Part shown: positions 10,776 through 21,292 of the stretch, in pieces
How positions within the stretch are numbered: the stretch's first letter is position 1
Layout: every line of letters starts with the position of its first letter
Notes under the pieces: model-generated
Told to the model about the DNA's origin: nothing
Seen by the model: the letters and a program-made list of their open reading frames with translations, nothing else
Database searches by the model: none
Source of the DNA: Rhynchosporium graminicola
Taxonomy: Eukaryota; Ascomycota; Leotiomycetes; Helotiales; Ploettnerulaceae
Length of the DNA stretch: 64,000 bases
Assembly (NCBI GenBank): GCA_900074885.1
Contig: FJUW01000057.1
Coordinates: 46,939-110,938, forward strand
Direction: 5' to 3'
Program-made: the position numbers and the translations under genes

Positions 10776-11772
10776 TATCATTCATTTCTTTCAAAAACAA
10801 CTATAGTAAGTTATTCTGTTGTTAAATCTATAGTCTTTCTTTTTCAGTGCATTTTACTGATGCTCCGGTCTTAGCATCTGAAACGGTAGTTACGATTATT
10901 ATGGAGGTGGTCCTTCTTCTTTGGGATCCTCTGCCCATTGGAGCGCTATCTCTTGCTAATGTCGCTTTCTTCCTCTCTCTATTATCATAAAATCTCACTC
11001 CTCTGTCGTCGGTGATAATGCCGTTGGTCGGCTACTATGGAGAACCTAAACAGGTAAGTCCTCTTAGTATATACTGATTTATCTTATGACATTAGATACT
11101 TCTATCTTTTTGAGCCGGGTTCGCTAATAACCTCGGGGCGTAACTGCACTTATAAGCAGAAGTATCTTATTTGTAGTTCTGTTAACCTGATCCGGATGTA
11201 CTTCCCTAGCTATTTCTTTCTGGCTAATATTCGTGTAGTACTTGCGGTGGGGATGCAATTTCTGCAGATTAATATGTGCTTATGACCGTGCAGAATTTTG
11301 ACTTCCAAAATGTGTCCGTCGAAGAAAATGAAAGTTCCGAGTCATTATACTCCTTCATACCTCATAATGCAGAGGAAAAGCTGTTGTATGATCGCATGAT
11401 CGAACTCAATATCGAGAAGTTGAAACTGCGAGGTCTCATTTAGGAGTGAGGTAAACTGCGATAGCATAGGCTAGACGGGAGATGCATAAGATCCATAAGA
11501 AGCAATCGCGATAGATATAGACCGGTAACACTAAGTCCATATCATCTATAAACAAAAATCAACGTAAGGCTGGTACCTCGCTCAGGGTTTCGGTGTCTGT
11601 GCTAGTGACGATTTATAACGGTCTATTCCAATATGTTAATCCCGTTTCTGGTAGCTCCTAGTATCAGAGACTAGATACTTTCGGATCCGCGTCCGGGACT
11701 GTTAATAATCACTTATTTAATGCTTCGGTTCCTACTCTTGGTCCTAGTAATAACGGGCACCTTAATCCCGCA

Positions 11773-12100
11773 TATCCTGGATTCAATTATTCTAAAAGCT
11801 TCCCTAATCCTCTAGCTTATACTTTTGGTCTTGGTAGTAACGAGTATACTAGATCTGTATATCCTGGATTGAATTATTTCAATAGCTTCCCTAATCTTCT
11901 ACCTTATAATTTTGGTCCTGGTAGTAATAAGTACTTTAGGTCTGTATACCCTGCCTTCGATCATCCGAATAATTTCTTTAATTCTATAGCTTCTACTTAT
12001 GGACCGAGCAGCAATAAGTACCTTAGATCTTCACATCTTGCATTCGGTCCGCATAATAACTCCTGTCATCTTATAGCTTATGATCCTGATGTTATTATAA
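11773..12100 (+). repeat. 87-bp in-frame tandem repeat (29-residue protein repeat)
   Basis: Units begin at 11773, 11860, 11947 and, diverged, 12034, each exactly 87 bp. The translated unit is rich in Tyr, Pro, Asn, Phe, Gly and Ser, with a recurring GPGSNKYFRSVYP-type core. A more decayed unit precedes at 11686. The repeat keeps the reading frame of the Ulp1-domain gene. Confidence 0.85.
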
Positions 12101-12120
12101 ACAAGTAATCCAGATATGCA

Positions 12121-12290
12121 AAGTCTGCTGTCGTTTCTACGAACGAGTAGCCTAAATCTCCTGTAAAGTCTGCTGTTATTTCTACGAACGAGCAGCCTAA
12201 ATCTCCTGTAAAGTCTGCTGTCGTTTCTACGAACGAGCAGCCCAAATCCCCTGTAAAGTCTGCTGTTATTCCTACGAACGAACTCCTCAG
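12121..12290 (+). repeat. 45-bp in-frame tandem repeat (15-residue protein repeat)
   Basis: Units start at 12121, 12166, 12211 and 12256 (the last is partial). The translated unit is KSAVVSTNEQPKSPV-like; in the first copy the Gln codon reads TAG. The repeat lies in the same frame as the protease domain, suggesting a Ser/Pro/Lys linker. Confidence 0.9.
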
Positions 12291-14974
12291 ATCCATTCCT
12301 GATAATATCGCACTCGAGCTACCTAAAAAGTCTAAGGTAGCTATAGCTATAGACTCGAAACGCCTGAATGATGCCTCTAATGTTGTTATCTCACTGGAGA
12401 TGATTTAACTATCAAGATCTCCTTTACTGCCTGCTATTTATCTAATTATCCTTGTCGTCTAGCGATTGCTCGGTGTATTGGAACCTAAGTTTAAGCGCTC
12501 CCTCTGGCTAAGCGACGATTGTATCGAGGCAGTATTTAATACTTTCGATCATCCTCTATATTTCTATATATTCGATAGTGCATGGATATCTAACACTAAA
12601 GCTAAGAACTGTAAAGCAAATTTCTTAACTTTCGAAGCTCTCACGGACCTTATCTTTATTTTTAATCACGACTTCTATTTCTCGATCGCTCATGTAAACA
12701 AAATTACGCACGTCATTCGATACTACGATTCTATGGCAGGTTCTGAGGTCTCGTTGGTTGCGAAAGGCTTCGTGGCGAAAATGCTGAAGAGATAGGGATC
12801 TTCGGAAGATCAATGGGCTTATATTGTAGGCCGATCTCAAAAACAAGATGACGCGATCAACTGTGGTATTTTTTGTTTTCATAATATCGAATGTATTATC
12901 AGAGGGTACGATCCTTACTTTATCGTCGTATCACCAGAAATGCTACGTGAAAAATATGTAATAGTAATTTCGAAGCGTTATCTAGAATATGGGCTACTTT
13001 TCAAGGACATGTTAACTGAATATCTCAGTAAGTATCGGTAAATCATTACTAAAGCGAAGGCCTTATATGCTGCCTGGAAATCTGACGATGGGTTTGTCTA
13101 TATCGATGAAGTTTTCAAGAACAAATTACGTCCTGTTAGCAAAAGGCTCGTGGATACTAATGCCGAGGGCGGTACCCGTGCGGCTCATGATATAATTACG
13201 CTCGTATCGATATCTAATGCTAAAACTTTTGTGAGAACTGAAGTTCCCTAAAGCCGATATATTCTTTAAACCCCGAACTAGCGCTATCAGCAGAATATAC
13301 AAAAGGTCCTGAAGTTACTCCTAGAGAATGCTAATTTGAAACCCTTCTCCGGACTATCTACCCTAACCTTGGCTCTCATACCTTCTGTATCTCAATCTTC
13401 TACACCTAGGACTATGCGCAACTCTCGGTCTGGTAAGATTCAAGTATTCCCCGACCCTTTATAGCCCTTATTTTCCTACCGACCTAGGTCTCGTTTCGTC
13501 GAGGATCGTTTGCTATATCGAGATCCCTTACTAGTAGTGATTAGCGACGCGGAAATTCTATAGAAAGACTAATAGTCCCTTATACGCTCTTTGATGACAT
13601 GAAGAAAGATTATCGACACGATCGTGGTATTAAGATTATCTGAGAAGTCGAAGAATTTGCCGTTGGGAAGTGGAGAACGATAAGTTAGGAAACTTTATGC
13701 GGCTGTTGGTGAGAAAGTCGAAATCGACAGAAGAGCTCTGCTTCGGATATATCTGGATGGTTATAGATCAGAGTCAGTAATCCCCTCTTGGGGAAAACTC
13801 GGTATTCCCGTGACCTCTAACGAGCTAACTGTCAAAGATATAATGATTTTATGTCTTACCTTATATGAAATAGGGTCCACGCTGTTGATCGTTGTTGTTG
13901 GAATCGAAGGCCTGTCTAAGGATCCTTTCAAATGGGTGGCGTTTCATGAATACTATAAGCATTTGCGAATCATAATCGCGATCGAAGAGAGCCGATCTCG
14001 GATTGATACGTACGAAAAGACTGTTCTTTGGTTACTGGATCCTGATAGGGAATCTGGATTTCTCGTGTTCTTATTGTCAGAATTTGCCTAATATGTCCGC
14101 GGTGCTACGGGATCGAAGGAAAGCGACTTATTTCTTGATTTGCTTTATTATACTACCGTAGTCAGAAAGAGCATTTATCTCGATAAGCAGTAAGGTCGTA
14201 ATGGAGATAGAGCTCTGCAGAAAATCAATGCAGAAAAGGAGAGGCTTAAGTGTGATTATTGCAATGAAATATTTATTGATACTCGGAGAGGTCGCTGCGA
14301 TTAGTAAGTTAAGTTTGTATTTTTGTTATAAATTATATCCTATGTATGCAAAATTGTTGAGCTGACCTATCTTCAGTTATATACACTCGCTGTTATATAT
14401 ACCGAACTTTGAAAAGATGTACATGTGTAGCCTTCCTAATTGCAGAGCTGATTTTGTAGTGGCTAAGAATTTCAAAAGATATATCCTCTCTCATGTAACT
14501 AAGCTCGGCAAAACAGCGGAATTCCTAGATGCGATGACGATGTCTATAACGGCACTGTATTAATGCTAAGAGGAAGAATGCCTAGATAACCTTAGAAATT
14601 GGATAGCTATGGAGGCCTACTGATTACACTTGATGATAATATATCCGCTTAGTGCATGGGTAATAGAAATAGTTAGGGTAGCGCTATTTCTGATAACGAT
14701 CGATGGCTTCAATCTATTTATACCTGTGCTACTTCCGGCTCCTTAGTTATTTGCTATTAGTACGATAAAGAGAAAGAGAACGAAGACTGTTTTGCCAGAA
14801 GCAGTACCTCTAGCTGAACTAATAAAGCTTATCGGCGAGATGAGTGAGAGAGATATAGTGGACGAGGAAAGTGGAACCGAGTATGTTGGAGGGAATGAAG
14901 AAGACGAGCTCAGTGAGGATAGTGATGACTATTTCCTGAACGAAAGACCTCGTTATCGTTGTCGAGCTCTATGA

Positions 14975-15234
14975 ATGAAATGCGATATGGCTTTGCTTCG
15001 CTATGTAGTTTTATACTATATAATATTAATAATAAAAGCTCTAATTATAATTATAATTTGAGTAGTTGTAATCTCCTCGAAAAATCGTGATATTCTTGTG
15101 GTAAATACCGCCTACAGTATTTCTTCAGCGACTTAACTTCTATCAGCTGGATTACTATGGTAATAGGTAGCTGTCTATTCTATTAATCTCAAAATATGTA
15201 GGGACTATTCTATTATTTTTAATATAATCGCGAC
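14975..15234. other. Intergenic, between the two cassette genes
   Basis: AT-rich, with ataatattaataataaaag at 15019-15038 that could serve in 3'-end formation. No gene seen. Confidence 0.4.
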
Positions 15235-15355
15235 TTTTTTGGTCCCGAGTAAGACCCTAAAATGCCCTCAGCTTTATTCATGGTGATTGAGGCTGGCTTT
15301 TCTTCTCGCAGCCATCCTAATACTACTTACCTGGCCCTAGGCTAGTGCTTTCCAT
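15235..15355 (+). promoter_or_regulatory. Shared upstream block, copy 2 (before the second cassette gene)
   Basis: Carries ggtcccgagtaagaccctaa at 15241 and ctggccctaggctagtgctt at 15331, matching 10651 and 10742 in sequence and in ~90-bp spacing. The second gene's possible ATG is at 15460. Confidence 0.5.
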
Positions 15356-15459
15356 ATTATGAAAATAAACAAAAGATCGATTTCTAAACTCAGAATGTAC
15401 GTTATATAACTGGTACCGAGTGTAATCGCTTTTGATACCGAGAAAGTTTTCTTACCTTT

Positions 15460-17750
15460 ATGTATAATGCTAAAACTAAATCAGGTAGTAATAATACTAA
15501 AGCTGAATTAGTTGTTACTTGCCTGGTGAATCTTGATAGTCTGCCTCGCTATATCTCCCTTCTTTTTTACCTCTTCTTGCTTGCTTTCGTCTCCCTTGAT
15601 AACATAAATCTGCTTCTTTATTAATAAACTTCGGCATCTTAATCGTATCGACTCGATAGCTCTTCCTCAGCTCGAGAACGCTTTCTCCTTCTTCTCAGAA
15701 CTTTGCTCTTGTTATTTACTGTGGCAAGAGTAAGTTTAGCTTTATCACACGATCTTACCTAAGTAATTCAATAGCTCGTAATACTATCTTAGTATATATC
15801 CCTTATTATATTATCTTCGTAAACGATTACTATATATTCGATCTTGATATAAGTGAGGTTATGCGTTTGTAAGTATAGCTTTTTATTGACCTAGTAATAG
15901 TGTCTCGCCCCGCTTATACTAAAGAATAGCTCAAGGAGATTCGTGTTTATTAGCGAGGTCGTCTTCGCTCTGACGGAATAAGCAGAGGCCTGCGAATAAT
16001 CGTTCCTGATGGAAATGGCATATATTATTCTGGTATTAAAGATAGCGAATAGTGGCACGATTACTCTCTTTACGATCCTTTAGAGCTTCTAGGTAAAAAA
16101 GATGATATTCCGACATGATGCTTTCTCGCTGATAGGGTTATTGCGTTTATTACTGAAAATATCTAGCTGTTCTCGAACTTGGATCGGTATAAGTACTGGC
16201 TAGGCGATTTTGCGGTGGGAGGAAGTGTGAACGTGTCTTAGCAGGTGAGATTTAACTGGGGATATCCTGCCCTTACTGAAAAGGGCGAGGTTATCTTATG
16301 GTAAGGTGTATATCTCCTTTAGGGCTGTTCACTAGATCCCCCTCACGGATTCCAGTTCCTTGTTGCTGAGACGTTTGGTCCAACTTGCGGCTAGATATAA
16401 CTAAGAGTTGTTAAGCAAAAGCTGTTATCTGACCCGGATAAGAATAATTAGTACTTTTTAATGCTTAAGACAGTGCCTATCCCTACTGCTCTGCCGGCCC
16501 ATCTAAATAAACAGACACTAGATGCTACTTCTCAAAGCTCTAAGTCGAAACTCGCTTTATTACCACGTCATCCTAATGAAAACGATTCTGCTATATACAG
16601 AAAGGCTTCTTCAGCGAATGATATAAATTACTTGGAAGCTGAGGTGATAAGACTCAAAGCTGTTAATAACGACCTGTCCGAGCACCAGAATCGTACTGGG
16701 GTACTGATTTTAGCACTGATCTCCTACGGCTTATAATAGAATAAGATTAGGGTGAGATTTCACTAATTGTCTTTTGATTTGATGGTTAAGAACCTTGCTC
16801 TAGCTTCTGCTGAAACCCGCGCGGAGTATGATAGACTCACTGAAATGACTGACGAACACTTTTATAGCTTGGACACTACGCCGGTGCTGCGTTCTGTGCT
16901 GTATGCTAGTTCCGCTGCTGGACCTGAGTTAAGGCGATCAGGCAGTTTCCCTCTAAACTGGGACCTGGACGAAGGTGAGATTAATAAGCCGACTACTTCT
17001 GACGACGAACTTCTACCTCTTACTACTAAGAATATGCATAAATTAGGAAGGCTTCCAAGTCTATCACCGGATTTCGCAGAAGAGGAGGAGGATGTTGTTA
17101 CTTAACGTGTTCGAACTCGGGGTAAACGCTGCCGCGTCGCACCAGAATCCGAGCCTGATTCTGATAAAGAATAAACGAAAGACAATAACGTGCACGAGAA
17201 TATTATCTAAAAACTTGTTAAATTATCTTAATAAAGTTAGAGCGCTGATGATCGACCTCTAGCTACTTGTCGCCAGAAGCAGAGTTCCAAAAAAATCTCA
17301 TATACTTCATAATCCCGCATGTAACCTTCTCTTTCTTAGCAGAATTCGAGTTCTCATAAGCAAATTAGTCTATTATACGGGCGTGCTAGGAAGACACTTC
17401 GATCCGCAAAATTTCTCGACGAAAATATTCAAGATATTATTGATGATGAGATCGCTCCAAACTCGAACACAGGTCGTGCCGCAGATCCTGATAACGCTTA
17501 TCCAGAGGACTATTCTAATATCCTTCGTACCGCTGGTCCTTCTTCCTTACAGCCTGATCCCTCTTCTAAACGACTTAAACCTCCCTACTGACCTTCTGCT
17601 GCCGGACTCCGATTATACGATGGACCTGCAGATTCAGATGGCGATCCTGTTGAAGAGAGCCTATTTGTATCAATAGGGGCATCGATCAACTTGGCCTTCC
17701 CTAATACGGAGAGTAAGTCTACTTTATCAAATGACCCGCCAAACGTATAA
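15460..17750 (+). pseudogene. Unrecognised long protein, second gene of the cassette; nonsense-inactivated
   Basis: A single frame can be read from about 15600 to a TAA at 17748, with stops mostly at former Gln/Trp codons and no indel noticed. The ATG at 15460 opens a different frame that ends near 15625, so a frameshift or small intron lies between. No known domain was recognised. Visible features: a hydrophobic-aromatic N-terminal third; a conserved-looking WGYPALTEKGEVILW block near 16257-16302; a predicted coiled coil (YLEAEVIRLKAVNNDLSEH, about 16630-16690); an acidic stretch EEEEDVV near 17080; a basic RTRGKRCR segment near 17111 that could be a nuclear signal; and a Ser/Pro/Asp-rich tail. 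It follows the Ulp1-domain gene in the same direction. The frames at 17383-17676 plus and 17585-17779 minus are shadows of this tail. Confidence 0.5.
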
Positions 17751-18999
17751 GAACCGTTAGTGTTCTCTTCGGGAATCACAGGTCTATCTATACTATTGCT
17801 CTCTCCTTTTTTTTGTTCCTTATAAAATATTAACTATCTATCTCTTATTCTATAGTACTCTTTCCTATAGGCTATCTTAATATGGTATTAGTTTCGCAGA
17901 AGAAGCTTAACACTTTAACACGTTGCCTCTAAGTATCGCAATATGTCTGGACCAAAACGAGGAACGTCCTTGGCCGGATGACTTCTATCTTACTCTTTTC
18001 CCCCTTATTATTATAGTAAAGGCGAGTTTAACACTTGCTTAACTTGAGATATAGAGATGTCAAGGTTATCTTACTTGTCTCGTGAGGTCCTTTTTATTAT
18101 AATTCTACTCTTACCACAGCGTTAATACCCTTACTTTCTTAGCCGAACTCCTATTGCACGTTTTCCTTTCCCCTAGATAATACTCAGAGGGATTGAGTTA
18201 TATATTTATTCTCTTGCTTGAAATGTCGCTGGTACGAAGTAAATATATCACGTTTCTAGTTGAAGGATGGAAAGATAATATATAGACTTCGTATATAGAT
18301 AGTTAATGAACTTATTCTTTACTAAAACTGATATAAGTACTAAACTTCTCATGGCCTTGCTGTCTAGATTAAGAGGTTCGCTAAACCCTAGATATACTCG
18401 TACTTTCGTATGATAAGCTAGGAATTAGTAGTAATAAATGTACTTCCTATTATGGCTCTTAACCTTCTGCCTAGAACTATATTATTAGCTAAATCGTGCT
18501 ACGCTTAGTATAGATAGTATAGAGATGAGTTACTATAGAGAATTATTAGAAGCCTTAGTCCGAGTATCAGTAAGAGAATTGATAAGAGAATTAATTAGTA
18601 AGAGTATTTGATAAGTGTGACGTGGATGCCTATCTTTAAGGAGGATAGCCGGCGGCTATAATGTTACTAACCGAATGAGGAGTTATTGATATGTATAAAC
18701 CCTTATTTACTAGCTTAATTCTAATTCTCCTGAATATACTCTCTATCTCTTTTATGAAGCAGAGTTCAGTTTTATATTAAACTAACCTTTTAACCTGAGT
18801 ACTTCTCTACTTATATAACCTTTTTATAAGCTAAACTCTTACTGCTAAAGGAAGTAGTTTAGTCTTTGATATTTAGTATTTTCCTTATCTTTTAGCTTCT
18901 CTAGAATTCGATTTAGACCTTTAGTTTTTTTATAACTTTCAAGTGTTATTCGATCTTACTAAACCTCGCCTTAATATACTTAATAAATAAGTACTACTA
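17751..18999. other. RIP resumes; no gene identified, possible LTR start at 18616
   Basis: Up to about 18260 the sequence is moderately mutated (for example gtctggaccaaaacgaggaa at 17945). Beyond that it is strongly TA-rich. At 18616 tgtgacgtggatgcctatct resembles an LTR start, and ggatagccggcggctataat follows, but no end or partner was found. Confidence 0.4.
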
Positions 19000-19728
19000 T
19001 TAGTATCTGTAACTATATCAGAATAGCTATATAGCCCTTCGAATTCTGTATCTACTATAGAATTAATTCAGTCGATCAAAGACTATTAATTATAAATAGA
19101 ATCGACTATTTAGAAGCTCTCCGCTAGAATTACGCGTATTAAATAGCTCTTTACTGAATTTCTATATACTTATATAATAATATCTGTTATAATTTCAGTA
19201 CCATTAGCTTCAGATTTACTGAGGCCTACTCACGAACTCTATTTGGAAATTAATAATTTATAAATATTTAGTAATTCGTAATTAACTAAAAGTATCGATA
19301 CTCTTAATATAAGAGTTAACGTTTCTTTTAGCTAATAGCATACTTCTATTTAGAACTAATTAGAAGTTGTTTCGGACCGATATTCGATTACGCGCGCTCG
19401 AAAAGTACTAATCTAATGTTCTACTTCCGATCTCGCTAGAGGTTCCTTAGAACTATAGTATCTTTCGATAGTTTTGCCTTTTAACTCTATAAAGGAAATA
19501 ATCTTAATACCTGATAGTTATTATCTTTCCGGCCTTGAAATAAATGAGTACTAGATCGAATTCCACGAGCTTATAATAAAAAAGGAGTTCTTTTTGCACT
19601 TGAATATGAGATTCTAAAGCTTAGTAATTCTTAGAGATATAGCTAAGTCAGATTAGTACTTTTATCTCTAGCTAAAGCTTATTATACGACTACGTATTAC
19701 TATTATACTAATTAAGTACTCTTAATAG
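19000..19728 (+). pseudogene. Unassigned RIP-dead reading frame
   Basis: About 240 codons on the plus strand read in one frame with stops that are only TAA or TAG, as expected for former Gln (CAA/CAG) codons. The protein would be rich in Ile, Leu and Ser, with a segment near 19380-19430 carrying DRYSITRARK. No family was recognised. It could be part of gag or another transposon gene, given the flanking LTR at 19761. The uniform stop type is what separates it from chance open DNA, but the TA-rich background makes Leu/Ile-rich frames common, so confidence is limited. Confidence 0.4.
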
Positions 19729-19760
19729 AATAACTATTCGATTATAGTTTCTTCTCTTAT

Positions 19761-20038
19761 TATAACGATAGGTTACCTGAAGGTTATATAAGAAGAAGGA
19801 TAAGTACCGGGACCCAAGTTCCTAGGTATCTTAGGTATCCCGGCATAATTAATAGCTGACTCGATATAATATCAGACTAGTACTAGTATATATATATAAG
19901 GTATCTTATACTTTATCTCTCTTCTTCTTTCTTCCTTATCTTTTTATTTCTTTAGTAGTAGACTATATAAGATCGCTCTTAGCCTCCCTACTTGTTTTAT
20001 CCTTACTCGTATATCGCCTTAAGTCTCATATCATTATA
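19761..20038 (+). repeat. Family-A LTR, plus orientation
   Basis: About 278 bp, starting tataacgataggttacctga (from TGTGACGACAGCTCACCTGA) and ending tctcatatcattata. It holds the ggtat...tatatataagg promoter-like stretch near 19890-19905. It abuts at 20039 the truncated leader of an oppositely oriented family-A element; no target-site duplication is seen. Confidence 0.8.
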
Positions 20039-20487
20039 AATATATAAAGATTAAAGTTCCAAGGTATTATTATATTTTCTTTAAAATCTATCTATAATTC
20101 CTTTATACTAAGAGGGTTATTAAAAGAGCATTAGTAAAGACCTCTTTTATTATACTATTTACGATAAGCTGATTAAACCCTGATTTATAGCTATCCGAGA
20201 GATCTCTAGAATCTCGGCTATATATAAGTAGTTATCGAATAACTAACTTAATAAGTAAGATATTATATTAAGTGATCTCCGATTATCTTAATCTTTTATA
20301 GCAAGATTACGTTGATCTTCAGAGTAAGGCATAGAGTAGTTGAATGTTGTTAGTTGTATTGCAGTACTAATTACTATGGAGAGTTCACCAAAGGTATTAT
20401 CTAGGAATATCCGCACGGACCATGCACGTGACTACAGTCACCTGATCCATATCAAGACCCATATCCTCGCAACATCTTTTTATTTAA
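20039..20487 (-). pseudogene. Truncated leader of a family-A element, carrying a solo LTR
   Basis: Matches 2540-2800, minus orientation, next to the LTR at 20488-20764, and is broken at 20039 by the plus-oriented LTR. A 178-bp foreign segment (20297-20474) interrupts it. Confidence 0.75.
20292..20479. mobile_element. Solo LTR (178 bp) with 5-bp target-site duplication, little RIP
   Basis: The insert 20297-20474 begins tatagcaagattacg and ends cctcgcaaca, read in reverse TGTTGCGAGG...CTTGCTATA, giving imperfect inverted ends. tcttt flanks it at 20292-20296 and 20475-20479. Neighbouring family-A leader sequence continues exactly across it. Its CA/TG-rich content (gcacggaccatgcacgtgac) contrasts with the RIP-worn host. 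The class is probably LTR retrotransposon; no internal part was seen elsewhere in the window. Confidence 0.85.
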
Positions 20488-20764
20488 TATAATAATATAA
20501 GACTTAAGGTAATATATAAGTAAGGATAAAATAAGTAGAGAGGCTAAGAGCGATCTTATATAGTCTAATACTAAGGAAATAAGAAGATAAGGAAAGAAAA
20601 GAAGAAGAGAGATAAAGTATAAAGCCCTTTATATATATATACTAGTATTAGTTCGATATTATATCGAGTCGGACCCTAGTTATGCCGGGATACCTATAAT
20701 ACCTATGAACTTGAGCCCCGGTATCTATCCTTCTTATATGATATTCAGATAAGCTGTCATTATA
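20488..20764 (-). repeat. Family-A LTR, minus orientation
   Basis: About 277 bp, tataataatataagac to ctgtcattata. It is longer than the other copies because of a local duplication of the cctataatacctatgaac type near 20690-20710. It acts as 5' LTR for the leader fragment at 20039-20487. Confidence 0.8.
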
Positions 20765-21025
20765 ATAACTATATAGTAATCTAAAGGAAAGAATACTTAT
20801 AGATTAAGTAGTAGTTATTATAATTAAAGAAAGAAGAGCTCTAATATTAATAAACCTCTTTCTTTATATATCTTATATCTTACTTAAACTCGCCTCTCGC
20901 TATAAATAAATAAATTAAGTATAACTTATCGTCTGATTAGAAAGTTACGACTAGTAAAGTATTATTATTATAATATAACTAGTTGGTTACTATTAGAGGA
21001 TTTACTATTATTAAAGAACTACTAG
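20765..21025 (+). pseudogene. 3' internal fragment of an older family-A element, plus orientation (left half)
   Basis: Reads, in the opposite sense, like the 3' untranslated interior of element A (about 21405-21700). It resumes at 55311 on the far side of the whole nest. The last five bases, actag, are the target-site duplicate of element A. This is therefore the host element into which A inserted. Confidence 0.7.
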
Positions 21026-21292
21026 TGTAACGACACAAGACTCAAGGCAGTATATAAGCAAGAATAAACAAGTAGGGAAGCTAAGAGCGATCTTATATAG
21101 TCTAGTACAAAGGAAACAAAAAGATAAGGAAGGAAGAAGAAGAGAGATAGAGTGTAAGGCACCTTATATATATATGCCGGTACTAGTCCGATACTATATC
21201 GAGTCGGACCTAGTTCTGCCGGGATACTTATGAACTTAGGCCCTAGTATCTATCCTTCTTCTTATATAATATTCAGGTGAGCTATCGTCATA
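21026..21292 (-). repeat. 3' LTR of element A
   Basis: 267 bp with the best-preserved start of the family, TGTAACGACACAAGACTC. The polypurine tract lies immediately to the right at 21293-21311 as read on the minus strand. Confidence 0.9.

Larger units (their letters stand above)
11018..14974 (+). pseudogene. Large protein with Ulp1/C48 cysteine-protease domain, tandem repeats and zinc finger; inactivated by nonsense changes
   Basis: One frame runs from about 11458 to 14300 with roughly twenty stops but no visible frameshift. Every stop looks like a former Gln, Arg or Trp codon. In order: three to four 29-residue repeats (11773-12100); a 15-residue repeat (12121-12290); then a Ulp1-like domain (about 12470-12930). 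That domain has a WLSDD segment, a region ending in RYYDS with the likely catalytic Asp, and a Q-DD-INCGIF block with the likely Cys. The expected His position reads Tyr (TAT), one C-to-T change from CAT. A C-D-Y-C motif follows near 14255. A likely intron at 14304-14376 leads to a C2H2-like finger (14425-14490) and an acidic tail ending at 14974. Upstream, an ATG at 11282 is in another frame, and a possible first exon lies at 11018-11053 before gtaagt. Ulp1-type proteases remove SUMO-like modifiers and also occur in DNA transposons; no transposase was seen. Confidence 0.65.

Noticed and set aside
11773..12290. CRISPR-like or satellite array
   Set aside because: Units are directly adjacent with no spacers, keep a reading frame and lie in a eukaryotic gene.
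12078..12296. 72-codon minus-strand frame with a repeating DFTGDLGCSFVE pattern
   Set aside because: It is the antisense shadow of the 45-bp tandem repeat; the plus frame continues into the Ulp1 domain.
11018..14974. Polinton/Maverick or adenovirus-type protease element
   Set aside because: The protease motifs fit Ulp1/C48 in general, but no DNA polymerase B, packaging ATPase, capsid or integrase is present nearby.
17383..17779. Plus (97-codon) and minus (64-codon) frames near the cassette end
   Set aside because: Both lie over the tail of the second cassette gene, whose own frame continues from upstream with acidic, Ser/Pro-rich coding character.
10020..17800. Starship-type giant mobile element
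   Set aside because: No tyrosine-recombinase (captain) gene was recognised and the island is short, with no terminal repeats found.
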